NCBI RefSeq assembly: GCF_004212635.1
Contig: NZ_PSRT01000040.1
Span: 1 to 63,174 of the forward strand
Length of the DNA: 63,174 nucleotides
Origin: Bradyrhizobium genosp. SA-3
GTDB lineage: Bacteria > Pseudomonadota > Alphaproteobacteria > Rhizobiales > Xanthobacteraceae
Reading direction: 5' to 3'
A program made the translations under genes and the position numbers. The notes beneath the pieces are model-generated. The model was not told the origin of the DNA, searched no databases, and worked only from the letters and a program-made list of their open reading frames with translations. Position 1 is the first letter of the stretch. Every line of letters starts with the position of its first letter. This document shows, piece after piece, positions 54,038-62,005 of this stretch.

Positions 54038-54394
54038 ATGAGCACCCTGGACGTCGTAGCCGGAGCGATTCGCCGCGATGAAACGGTCGAGATCGTATTG
54101 CTGCTCGCTCTGGCCGGAACGCTCGGCATTTCCGTGATTGCGGCAATGCAAGCCGCGATGTTCGTCAAGGTCGAGGGCGAGAACATCTTCGCCGTCGTAT
54201 CAGGCGGCGCGCCGCTGGGGACGTTGCGCCGCTGGGGCATCTTCTTCGCGTTATGTGCGGTATTCGGCTTTGGTGCCGCCGCCGGTGCTTTTGCGACCAA
54301 GAGCATCCCCGATCTCGCGCTGGACCTGCCGGTGGTCGCGTTGTTGATTATGCTGCCGCGCTGCGAAGCGTCTCGTTCGGAGGAGGGTCGATGA
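54038..54394 (+). CDS. small membrane protein, first gene of the SulP operon
   Basis: A 118-residue protein with three likely helices (IVLLLALAGTLGISVIAAMQ, WGIFFALCAVFGFGAAAGAF, DLALDLPVVALLIML). It is not recognised. Its stop overlaps the SulP start by 4 bp, so it is coupled to it and may be a partner or small subunit. No good ribosome site is seen before ATG 54038. Confidence 0.6.
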   Translation: MSTLDVVAGAIRRDETVEIVLLLALAGTLGISVIAAMQAAMFVKVEGENIFAVVSGGAPLGTLRRWGIFFALCAVFGFGAAAGAFATKSIPDLALDLPVVALLIMLPRCEASRSEEGR

Positions 54395-56094
54395 ACACAC
54401 GGACCGATCCGACCTGGATGCGATTCTTTCCACCGGCTGAGTGGCTTGCAGCGTATCGACGCGAATGGCTGCCGTCCGACGCGATCGCCGGCATCACGCT
54501 CGCCGCTTACGCTATCCCGGTCTCGCTCGCCTACGCCGCGCTCGCCGGCTTGCCGCCGCAGGTCGGCGTCTACGGCTACATGCTCGGCGGCATCGGCTAC
54601 GCCTTGTTGGGGTCATCGCAGCAGCTTGCGATCGGCCCGACCTCGGCGATCTCGCTGATGATCGCCGGCACCGTCGGCGCGCTGGCCGGCGGCGATGCAC
54701 TGCGTTATGCCCAGATCGCGAGCCTTGCAGCCTTTGCGGTGGCCGTGTTGTGCTTCATCGCCTGGCTGTTCAAGCTCAGCGTGCTAGTCCGCCTCGTCAG
54801 CGACAGCATTCTGGTCGGCTTCAAGGCCGGTGCCGGGCTCACCATCATCATGAGCCAGTTGCCGAGCCTGCTCGGCGTTGCCGGTGGCGGCCACAACTTC
54901 TTTGATCGCGCCATCACGCTGGTCGGGCAGCTCGGCGGCATCGATCCGCTTGTGCTCGCCATCGGCGCCGTCGCTCTCTTGTTGCTCCTGCTTGGCGAGC
55001 GGCTTTTGCCGGGCAAGCCCGTCGGCATCACCATCGTTGCGGTTGCGATCATTCTGGCAACACTCCTGGGTTTCCCGGCTCGCGGTGTGCCCGTCACCGG
55101 GAAAATACCGGAAGGGCTGCCGGCGCTGGGGATCCCGACATTCGGCCTGCTGGAATTCGACGATCTGTTTCCGCTCGCGGCGGGTTGCGTGCTGCTGGCC
55201 TATATCGAAGGCGTATCGGCGGCCCGCAGCTTTGCTGCCAAGCACGGCTACCCGCTCGACGTCCGTCAGGAGTTCCTGGGATTGGGCGCGGCAAACCTCG
55301 CCGCTGCCTTAGGCCATGGCTATCCCGTCGCCGGCGGCCTGTCGCAATCGGCCGTCAACGACAGTGCCGGCGCGCGGACACCGCTGGCGCTGGTGATCTG
55401 CTCGGTGGCGCTCGGGCTGTGCCTGTTGTTCTTCACGGGGCTGCTGACCAACCTGCCCAAGGCGGTGCTCGCGGCGATCGTCTTCGCCGCCGTCTACAGG
55501 CTGGTCGATGTTCGTGCACTGCTACGAATGTGGCAGGTCAGTCGGATCGATTTCTACGCCGCGACGATTGCCCTGATCTCCGTGCTGCTGCTCGGCATCC
55601 TCCAGGGCATTCTGCTGGCATCGATCGCGTCGATCTTCCTGCTGCTGGCGCGGGCCTCGCAGCCAAACGTCGCATTCCTCGGCCGCTTGCCCGGCAGCGG
55701 GCGTTATTCGGATAGTGCGAGGCATGAGGGCGTCGAGCCGCTGGTTGGAATCATCGCCTTCCGACCCGAAGCGTCGCTGCTCTACATCAATGCCGAGACG
55801 ATCCTGGAAACCGTCCTGATCGCCCTCCGGGAGTCGCCGGCCGTCCGGCTGGTGGTCTGCGACTTGTCGGCGTCGCCCTATATCGATCTGGCAGGCGCCC
55901 GCATGCTGCACGATCTCCATGACGAACTTGCGTCACGCGGGGTGACATTCTGCATCGTCGGCGCTCATGCGCAGCTCCGCGACCTCCTGCGCGCCGAAGG
56001 ACTCGCAGCCAAGACCGACAGCGGCCAGTGGCTGCGGTCGCTCGATAGCCTGCTGAGCGATGATCAGGCGAGCACCGCGCAACGAACGGCCTGA
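54391..56094 (+). CDS. SulP-family anion transporter with STAS domain
   Basis: A 567-residue transporter. It has 12-14 helices with AGITLAAYAIPVSLAYAALA, the substrate region LLGSSQQLAIGPTSAISLMI, and GHGYPVAGGLSQSAVNDSAG. A C-terminal STAS domain (from about residue 450) has LLYINAETILETVLIALRES and DLSASPYIDLAGARMLHDLH. SulP members carry sulfate, bicarbonate, molybdate or dicarboxylates. ATG 54391 follows AGGAGGG. It is probably induced by FNR box 3. Confidence 0.9.
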   Translation: MNTRTDPTWMRFFPPAEWLAAYRREWLPSDAIAGITLAAYAIPVSLAYAALAGLPPQVGVYGYMLGGIGYALLGSSQQLAIGPTSAISLMIAGTVGALAGGDALRYAQIASLAAFAVAVLCFIAWLFKLSVLVRLVSDSILVGFKAGAGLTIIMSQLPSLLGVAGGGHNFFDRAITLVGQLGGIDPLVLAIGAVALLLLLLGERLLPGKPVGITIVAVAIILATLLGFPARGVPVTGKIPEGLPALGIPTFGLLEFDDLFPLAAGCVLLAYIEGVSAARSFAAKHGYPLDVRQEFLGLGAANLAAALGHGYPVAGGLSQSAVNDSAGARTPLALVICSVALGLCLLFFTGLLTNLPKAVLAAIVFAAVYRLVDVRALLRMWQVSRIDFYAATIALISVLLLGILQGILLASIASIFLLLARASQPNVAFLGRLPGSGRYSDSARHEGVEPLVGIIAFRPEASLLYINAETILETVLIALRESPAVRLVVCDLSASPYIDLAGARMLHDLHDELASRGVTFCIVGAHAQLRDLLRAEGLAAKTDSGQWLRSLDSLLSDDQASTAQRTA

Positions 56095-56151
56095 CGCCTT
56101 CCTGTTGCGCGGCGAATGGCATGGCATTGCCTGTCACAATGCACGCGACCG

Positions 56152-56165
56152 TTGACTTGGATCAA
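56152..56165. promoter_or_regulatory. FixK/FNR box 4 (EipA-like gene)
   Basis: TTGACTTGGATCAA fits TTGAC-N4-ATCAA. It lies 102 bp before the secreted-protein start. Confidence 0.7.
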
Positions 56166-56267
56166 TGGAGCGACCGGCGCCGCACTCACGATCCTGCATC
56201 ACCTTTGCCCCTTCGGCTACTTCGCGATGATCCTGGCGCAATGACCACAAGAGAGGAAAGAAACGTC

Positions 56268-56702
56268 ATGAGGAAAGTTACTATCGGCGCCGTCCTGATT
56301 GCATCGATCACAGCCGCTACCGGTGTCAGCACGCCGTCGCGTGCTGACACCGGCCAGGTTGCCGTCGTGTTCACCAAGGGCGGATTTATCGTCGGTGTCG
56401 GGGGCGGCGAAGGTGTCCTGCTATACCGGGGCAAGAAATATCCCTTCACTGTGTCCGGCATGAGCGTCGGCTTGACGGTCGGAGCGTCGACCACGAAGTT
56501 CGTCGGCCGCGCGCTCAATCTGAAGGGGCCGGCGTCCATCGAAGGCTCTTATGCCGTGGGGGGAGCGGGTGGGGCAGTCGCCGCAGGCGCTGGTGCCGTT
56601 CAGTTGCAGAACAGAAATGGCGTGATCCTGCAGCTCAGCGGCCCGCGGGTCGGCGCGGAAGTATCGGCTGCCGTCGGCGGCGTCACAATCCGCTTGAAGT
56701 GA
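56268..56702 (+). CDS. secreted glycine-rich protein, EipA/DUF1134-like
   Basis: A 144-residue protein with a Sec signal (TIGAVLIASITAATGVSTPS). Mature part: VVFTKGGFIVGVGGGEGVLL, YPFTVSGMSVGLTVGASTTK, VGGAGGAVAAGAGAVQLQNR and VILQLSGPRVGAEVSAAVGG. The glycine-rich beta pattern resembles EipA/DUF1134, a periplasmic envelope-stress protein of rhizobiales; the match is by eye. ATG 56268 lies after GGAAAG. It is monocistronic and preceded by FNR box 4. Confidence 0.7.
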   Translation: MRKVTIGAVLIASITAATGVSTPSRADTGQVAVVFTKGGFIVGVGGGEGVLLYRGKKYPFTVSGMSVGLTVGASTTKFVGRALNLKGPASIEGSYAVGGAGGAVAAGAGAVQLQNRNGVILQLSGPRVGAEVSAAVGGVTIRLK

Positions 56703-56745
56703 TCCGAACATGCAACGGGCTGCGCCACCGTAGCCCCTTCGCGTT

Positions 56746-57546
56746 TCAATATGGCTCGGCGACGAAATTCATTCCCTTTAGGCTGGCTTGGTCGTTGTAG
56801 CGTCCCTGCTCGGAGCGCTTCGGCAGCTTGATCTTGTCCTTCTTGATGCGCTTGTAGGGGATCGCGCCGAGGAGATGCGCGATGCAGTTCAGCCGTGCCT
56901 TTCGCTTGTCATCGGAGCGGATGATGTACCACGGCGCTTCCTTCGTGCTGGTCTGCTTGAGCATCAGATCGCGAGCTCGCGAATAGTCGTACCAGCGCCG
57001 GTAGGATTCTAAGTCCATCGGGCTCAGCTTCCATTGCCGGACAGGGTCGTCGATGCGCGCATGGAAGCGACGTTCCTGCTCGTCCATGCCCACTTCGAGC
57101 CAGATCTTGATCAGGATGATGCCGCCATCGATGACGTATTTCTCCATCTGTGGGCACAGCGTGAGGAAGCGCTCGTGCTCGGCGCGGGTACAGAAGCCCA
57201 TGACGTATTCGACGCCGGCGCGGTTGTACCAGCTTCGGTCGAAGATCACGATCTCGCCGCCGGCCGGAAATCTCTCCATGTAGCGCTGGAAGAAGAGTTG
57301 CGACTTCTCGCGGTCGGACGGCGCGGGCAGGGCGACGACGCGGAACACGCGCGGGCTGACCTTCTCGGTGATGGCCTTGATCGTGCCGCCCTTGCCGGCG
57401 GCGTCCCGGCCTTCGAACAGGACGATGACCCGCAGCTTGTTCTCCCGCACATAATCCTGGAGGTGACAGAGCTCGACCTGGAGTTTTGCGAGCTCCTTCT
57501 CGTAGTCTTTCCGCTTCATCCGCTCCGCAGGCGCGTCCTTGGCCAT
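56746..57546 (-). CDS. ppk2: polyphosphate kinase 2 (PPK2) family protein
   Basis: A 266-residue kinase. Walker A is EGRDAAGKGGTIKAI (45-59), the lid segment ALPAPSDREKSQLFFQRYME, Walker B-like GGEIVIFDRSWYNRAGVEYV, and KYVIDGGIILIKIWLEVGMD. PPK2 transfers phosphate between polyphosphate and nucleotides. ATG 57546 follows GGAAGG. It follows the uncharacterised 150-residue gene by 20 bp, and their promoter region holds FNR box 5. Confidence 0.93.
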   Translation of the reverse strand: MAKDAPAERMKRKDYEKELAKLQVELCHLQDYVRENKLRVIVLFEGRDAAGKGGTIKAITEKVSPRVFRVVALPAPSDREKSQLFFQRYMERFPAGGEIVIFDRSWYNRAGVEYVMGFCTRAEHERFLTLCPQMEKYVIDGGIILIKIWLEVGMDEQERRFHARIDDPVRQWKLSPMDLESYRRWYDYSRARDLMLKQTSTKEAPWYIIRSDDKRKARLNCIAHLLGAIPYKRIKKDKIKLPKRSEQGRYNDQASLKGMNFVAEPY

Positions 57547-57566
57547 GCCGATCCTTCCTGTGCTCG

Positions 57567-58019
57567 TCAATCGTCCCAGGAAATGGTCACGCCGATGTCG
57601 CCGGGCACACCGCCGGGGAACTCGATGATCTGATAGGAGATGCGATAGCCGCGCGGTTTCAGATAATCAGTCCAGAGCTGGAAGATCTCTTTGGGGATGC
57701 CGGTTAGGGTGTTCTCCCAGCCTTTTTCCATCTGATTGATAGCGCGGCCTTTGTCGGTGCAGAGGGAGTTGGGAAAACGATACACCAGCACTTCCGTCAG
57801 GCCGTTTCGCACTGCACGCTGGATGATGGTCGAGGCGAGCTTGATCTTCTCCTCCTCGGTCTTGCCGGAAGGTTTGCTCAAGCGCTCGATCAGCGCGCGC
57901 TTCTCGGCCTCGGCAGCGGCTGCGAGGCGGACATATTCCTCGGCCTTCTCAGCCTCCTTGAGGGCGGCTTCCTTTCGAATCTGGGCGGCGTTGGGGATGA
58001 GATCGTCGAGGCCGGGCAT
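57567..58019 (-). CDS. conserved hypothetical protein upstream of PPK2
   Basis: A 150-residue soluble protein with a coiled-coil-like Ala/Glu/Lys-rich N-terminus (IRKEAALKEAEKAEEYVRLA). The second half reads VLVYRFPNSLCTDKGRAINQ then WENTLTGIPKEIFQLWTDYL. Not recognised. It is divergent from the DUF3302-like gene, with FNR box 5 between them, and cotranscribed with PPK2, so it may be induced at low oxygen. Confidence 0.7.
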   Translation of the reverse strand: MPGLDDLIPNAAQIRKEAALKEAEKAEEYVRLAAAAEAEKRALIERLSKPSGKTEEEKIKLASTIIQRAVRNGLTEVLVYRFPNSLCTDKGRAINQMEKGWENTLTGIPKEIFQLWTDYLKPRGYRISYQIIEFPGGVPGDIGVTISWDD

Positions 58020-58086
58020 GGCTGCGGCTCCTGATGGTTATCCAATCAGCATCCGGGGAACGCTAAGTCCGGCGGAGGGCGTTCCC

Positions 58087-58100
58087 TTGATTCAAATCAA
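58087..58100. promoter_or_regulatory. FixK/FNR box 5 (divergent: PPK2 operon and HlyD operon)
   Basis: TTGATTCAAATCAA is an exact TTGAT-N4-ATCAA site. It lies 67 bp from the leftward start (58019) and 60 bp from the rightward start (58161), almost central between the two operons. Confidence 0.8.
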
Positions 58101-58160
58101 GCAAACCGGAAGCCTGTCTGAACACAGTGGCACAAATGCGCATTTGACCGGGAGAGACGT

Positions 58161-58607
58161 TTGAGCGACCAGCTTCATCCGATGGCCCCGCACCATCTGC
58201 CATTCTATCTCGCGCCGGGCAGCGGGACCGATACGCTGATGGTGGTGATGGGCATATTTCTGATCGGGACTGTGCTCTGGGTCGGCACGCTCTATTGGAA
58301 GCTGCACAGCCTGCCCGAGCGGATGGCGCACAAATCGCAAAAATTGCAGTTCGAGCTCGTTGCGGTGCTCGGCCTGATCTCGCTGTTCACGCATATGCAT
58401 ATCTTCTGGATCGCGGGACTCCTGCTGGCGCTGATCGATCTCCCCGATTTCGGCACACCGCTGCGCAGCATTGCCGGGTCGGTCGAGAAGATTGCAGAGG
58501 CGACGCCGGCCGGCAGTGGCGAGGAAATCCCGACAGACGCTGCGGCTGCGCCGCCCCCAGCAGGAAAGCTGGGACCCGCCAAGGAGAAGGAGCCCGGCCA
58601 TGCTTGA
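58161..58607 (+). CDS. small membrane protein, DUF3302/YiaW-like
   Basis: A 148-residue protein with two helices (LMVVMGIFLIGTVLWVGTLY and LGLISLFTHMHIFWIAGLLL) and a Pro/Ala-rich C-terminal tail. The LISLFTHMHIFWI block resembles the DUF3302/YiaW family, which is regularly paired with an HlyD-like protein. TTG 58161 follows GGGAGAG. It overlaps the HlyD start by 8 bp. Confidence 0.7.
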   Translation: MSDQLHPMAPHHLPFYLAPGSGTDTLMVVMGIFLIGTVLWVGTLYWKLHSLPERMAHKSQKLQFELVAVLGLISLFTHMHIFWIAGLLLALIDLPDFGTPLRSIAGSVEKIAEATPAGSGEEIPTDAAAAPPPAGKLGPAKEKEPGHA

Positions 58608-59832
58608 GCTGCTGATCTGCTCCCTCGTCACCATCCTGCCGGACTACCTCTACCGTCGCTACGCCCAGGGCAAGCGCTTTGGCAAGGAGATCACCTTCTT
58701 CTCGGTCTGGTACGAACTGCGCTGGGGCATCACCGCCTGCCTGATGCTGACGGTGTCGCTGATCACGATGATCTTCTATTTCCATCCGTCCACGTCGTCG
58801 GCGACGCTCTACTTCCGTACCGTGCCGATCCTGCCCGAGGGCTCAGGCCGTGTGGCTGAGGTCAAGGTCGGCTTCACTGCGCCGGTGAAGAAGGGCGATG
58901 TGCTGTTCACGCTGGACGCCTCGAAGCAGCAGGCCGCCTACGAGACGGCGAAGCGAAAGGTCGCGGAAGTCGACGCCGCCATGCAGACGGCGCAGGCCGA
59001 CGTGGTCAAGGCCGAGGCGCAGATCGGGGAGGCGAAGGCCAACTATCAGCAGGCCAAGGACGAGCTCGAGGTCAAGAGCGAACTCCAGCGCCGCAATCCC
59101 GGCATCGTCCCGCAGCGTGATATCGACAAGCTCCAGGTCCTGGTCGACCAGCGCCAGTCCGGCATCGATGCCGCGACGGCCGCGAAGCAATCCGCATCGT
59201 TGCAGGTCTCCATCCTGCTGCCGGCACAGAAGGCCAGTGCGGAGGCCGCGCTCGACCAGGCCCAGGTCGATCTCGACAAGACCCTCGTGCGAGCCGGCGT
59301 CGACGGGCGCGTCGAGCAGTTCCTGGTTCGTCCCGGCGACGTTGTTAATCAGCTGATGCGCCCCGCAGGCGTTCTCGTTCCGGAAGGTGCGGGCCGCAAG
59401 GCCCTTCAGGCCGGTTTCGGCCAGATCGAGGCGCAGGTGATGAAGGAAGGTATGGTGGCGGAAGCGACGTGCATCTCGAAGCCATGGGTGATCATCCCGA
59501 TGGTGATCACGACGGTGCAGGATTACATCGCTGCCGGGCAGTTCCGATCCGGCGAGCAGCTGATCGATCCACAGAACGCCGTGCGTCCCGGCACCATCCT
59601 GGTGTTTCTAGAGCCGCTTTACAAAGGCGGCCTGGATGGTGTCACACCCGGCAGCAGCTGCATCGTCAATGCCTACACCAGCAATCACGAGGAAATTTCG
59701 GCCAAGGACACTCCGACCAGCCGGAAGATCGCGCTGCACGTCGTGGACGGCGTCGGCCTCGTACACGCGGTGCTGCTGCGTATCCAGGCGCTGTTGCTGC
59801 CGATCCAGACGCTCGTGCTGAGTGGTCATTGA
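58600..59832 (+). CDS. HlyD-family membrane fusion protein, YiaV/EmrA-like
   Basis: A 410-residue periplasmic adaptor. Two helices near the N-terminus (ITACLMLTVSLITMIFYF) lead to a lipoyl half-motif (AEVKVGFTAPVKKGDVLFTL), a long coiled coil from about 115 to 220 and a second lipoyl half with VDLDKTLVRAGVDGRVEQFL. It normally joins an inner-membrane pump to an outer-membrane channel, but no pump or channel gene follows. ATG 58600 is inside the upstream gene. Confidence 0.87.
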   Translation: MLELLICSLVTILPDYLYRRYAQGKRFGKEITFFSVWYELRWGITACLMLTVSLITMIFYFHPSTSSATLYFRTVPILPEGSGRVAEVKVGFTAPVKKGDVLFTLDASKQQAAYETAKRKVAEVDAAMQTAQADVVKAEAQIGEAKANYQQAKDELEVKSELQRRNPGIVPQRDIDKLQVLVDQRQSGIDAATAAKQSASLQVSILLPAQKASAEAALDQAQVDLDKTLVRAGVDGRVEQFLVRPGDVVNQLMRPAGVLVPEGAGRKALQAGFGQIEAQVMKEGMVAEATCISKPWVIIPMVITTVQDYIAAGQFRSGEQLIDPQNAVRPGTILVFLEPLYKGGLDGVTPGSSCIVNAYTSNHEEISAKDTPTSRKIALHVVDGVGLVHAVLLRIQALLLPIQTLVLSGH

Positions 59833-59918
59833 GGGGCTTTGATCGCGTCGTCGGGCCTGTCCGCGCACCGCGATTCCCGCTAGAATTGCCCGGAAAGCAG
59901 CCGCCGGAAGCTGCAGGA

Positions 59919-61817
59919 ATGGAGCTGAACGGGCGCATGTCCAGTGTTTCGGTCAGGTCGCCAACCGCGGCCGCACTGTTATGCCTAGGCCTGCTCGTTG
60001 CCGAGTGCCTGTCGGCCGGGCGAGCCGGTGCAGTCGATCGAAGCCTGCGCGGCGAGCTCAAGCGCGTGCTGGTGTTGCATTCCTTCGGCCGCGAGTTTCG
60101 GCCGTGGAGTGAGTATGCGCGTGACATCAAGGCCGAACTGGAGCGGCAATCGCCCTGGCCGCTCGATATCCAGGAGCACGCGCTGCTCACCGCGCGCTTC
60201 AACAATCCTGGTCCCGAGGCGCCTTTCGTCGAGTATCTGCACTCGCTGTACCAGGGGGCGATGCCCGACATCGTGTTGAGCATCGGCGCGCCTGCCGCCC
60301 GGTTTGCGCAGAGATACCGCGCCAGACTGTTCCCCCATACGCCGATGATTCTCTCTGCGGTCGAGCATCGACTGATCAATCGCGCCGATCTCGGCGACAA
60401 CGATGTCGTCGTGGCGATCCGGAACGATTTCGTGGCGGCATTCGACAACATCCTTCAGGTTCTGCCGGACACCAAGTCGGTTGCGGTCGTCATCGGTGCC
60501 TCGCCGCTCGAGAAGTTTTGGGTAGAGGAGGTAAAGCGGGAGCTGAAATCTTTCGGCGAGCGGGTAGAGCTCGTATGGTATTCGGATTTGTCATTCGAGG
60601 AAATACTGAAACGCGCATCAAAACTCCCGCCGCATACTGTGCTGTTTTGGGGCCTGATGTCGGTCGATGCGGCTGGGGTCGTCCACGAGAGCGACATCGC
60701 CTTGCGCAGCCTGCACGCAGTCGCGAATGCTCCGATCTTCTCCTACCAGGAGCCGTTCTTCGGTAACAGCACGGTCGGTGGGCCGATGCATTTGATTGCG
60801 GACACGAGTGCGAGAACCGTCACCGCCGCGCTCGGCGTTCTCGGCGGCGCGAAACCGGTGAGCATCCATTATGAGCCGATCGGCTTCGCTGCGCCGAGAT
60901 ATGATTGGCGGGAATTGCGGCGCTGGGGCATCAGCGAGAGTCGTTTGCCTCCCGGCAGCGAGATCCTGTTTCGCGAGCCGAACATCTGGGTGCGCTATCG
61001 CTGGCAGATGTTGATGATCGCGGCGGTATTCCTGGTGCAGGCAGGTCTCATCAGCGGGTTGCTGCACGAGCGTCGCCGCCGCCGCGTCGCCGAAGTGGAA
61101 TCACGCCAGCGGCTTACAGAGCTGGCCCACGTCAATCGCTATTCGACTGTCGGCGAGCTCACGACCTCGATCGCCCACGAATTGAACCAGCCGCTCGGCT
61201 CTATCCTAACTAATGCCGAGACAGCGGAGCTCATGCTCAAGGCCAGTTCGCCGGACATCAACGAGATTCGTCAGATTCTTGCCGACATCAGGCGTGACGA
61301 TCAACGCGCAAGCGAGGTGATCCGCAGGCTGCGCAGCGTTCTGAAAAAGACACCGTTTGAGGTCAAGGACATCGAGCTCAACGATACGGTCCGCGAAGCG
61401 ATCGGCCTTGTGAATGCCGTCGCCGACGGACGCCGGATCACGCTGATCTATATGCCTGTGCTTGCCGATCTGCACGTCAAGGGAGATCCGGTCCAGCTTC
61501 AGCAGGTCGTTCTCAACCTGATAATTAACGCGATGGATGCGATCTTCGATGCGGACACCGGAAAACGCGAGGTCAGCGTCTCAACCCTCCGTGCCGGCAA
61601 CCAGGCCGAGATCAGGATCACCGATACGGGACCCGGAATAGCCGCCTCCGATCTCGCAAACGTCTTCGATCCGTTCTTCACGACCAAGCCGCAAGGCATG
61701 GGCATGGGACTCGCGATCGCCAGAACCATCATCGAGGCCCACCACGGCGCAATTGTCGCGGCGAACCAGCTCGCCGGAGGAGCCTTGTTCACGATCCGGC
61801 TTCCGATCGCCCGCTGA
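59919..61817 (+). CDS. sensor histidine kinase with periplasmic ABC-binding-like domain
   Basis: A 632-residue kinase. After a signal helix (AALLCLGLLVAECLSAGRAG), residues 45-350 read RVLVLHSFGREFRPWSEYAR and MPDIVLSIGAPAARFAQRYR, a substrate-binding-protein-like sensor. A helix at 362-382 follows. The HisKA box has His420 (TTSIAHELNQPLGSILTNAE). The ATPase has NLIINAMDAI, DTGPGIAASD and GMGMGLAIARTIIEAHHGAI. No PAS domain is seen. It has no adjacent response regulator; the two at 51 kb are candidates. ATG 59919 is chosen, another ATG is at 59937. Confidence 0.9.
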   Translation: MELNGRMSSVSVRSPTAAALLCLGLLVAECLSAGRAGAVDRSLRGELKRVLVLHSFGREFRPWSEYARDIKAELERQSPWPLDIQEHALLTARFNNPGPEAPFVEYLHSLYQGAMPDIVLSIGAPAARFAQRYRARLFPHTPMILSAVEHRLINRADLGDNDVVVAIRNDFVAAFDNILQVLPDTKSVAVVIGASPLEKFWVEEVKRELKSFGERVELVWYSDLSFEEILKRASKLPPHTVLFWGLMSVDAAGVVHESDIALRSLHAVANAPIFSYQEPFFGNSTVGGPMHLIADTSARTVTAALGVLGGAKPVSIHYEPIGFAAPRYDWRELRRWGISESRLPPGSEILFREPNIWVRYRWQMLMIAAVFLVQAGLISGLLHERRRRRVAEVESRQRLTELAHVNRYSTVGELTTSIAHELNQPLGSILTNAETAELMLKASSPDINEIRQILADIRRDDQRASEVIRRLRSVLKKTPFEVKDIELNDTVREAIGLVNAVADGRRITLIYMPVLADLHVKGDPVQLQQVVLNLIINAMDAIFDADTGKREVSVSTLRAGNQAEIRITDTGPGIAASDLANVFDPFFTTKPQGMGMGLAIARTIIEAHHGAIVAANQLAGGALFTIRLPIAR

Positions 61818-61935
61818 CAGGCGGTATCTTGATGATCATGCCTCTGGATCGGCGGGGGAAAGTCGTCCTGGCCTGAAATCTGGGGCGAATGATCGTGCGT
61901 CCTCGTGCTGCAGCAGCCGCGACGAACTCGTTTCG

Positions 61936-61949
61936 TTGATCTCGATCAA
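61936..61949. promoter_or_regulatory. FixK/FNR box 6 (DUF3300 gene)
   Basis: TTGATCTCGATCAA is an exact TTGAT-N4-ATCAA site 56 bp before the DUF3300 start and 118 bp after the kinase gene. Confidence 0.8.
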
Positions 61950-62005
61950 CAAACGCCTGCGCTCCGGCTTGATCTTCCCACATTGGAAGTCTGAGGGAGG
62001 ATGTG

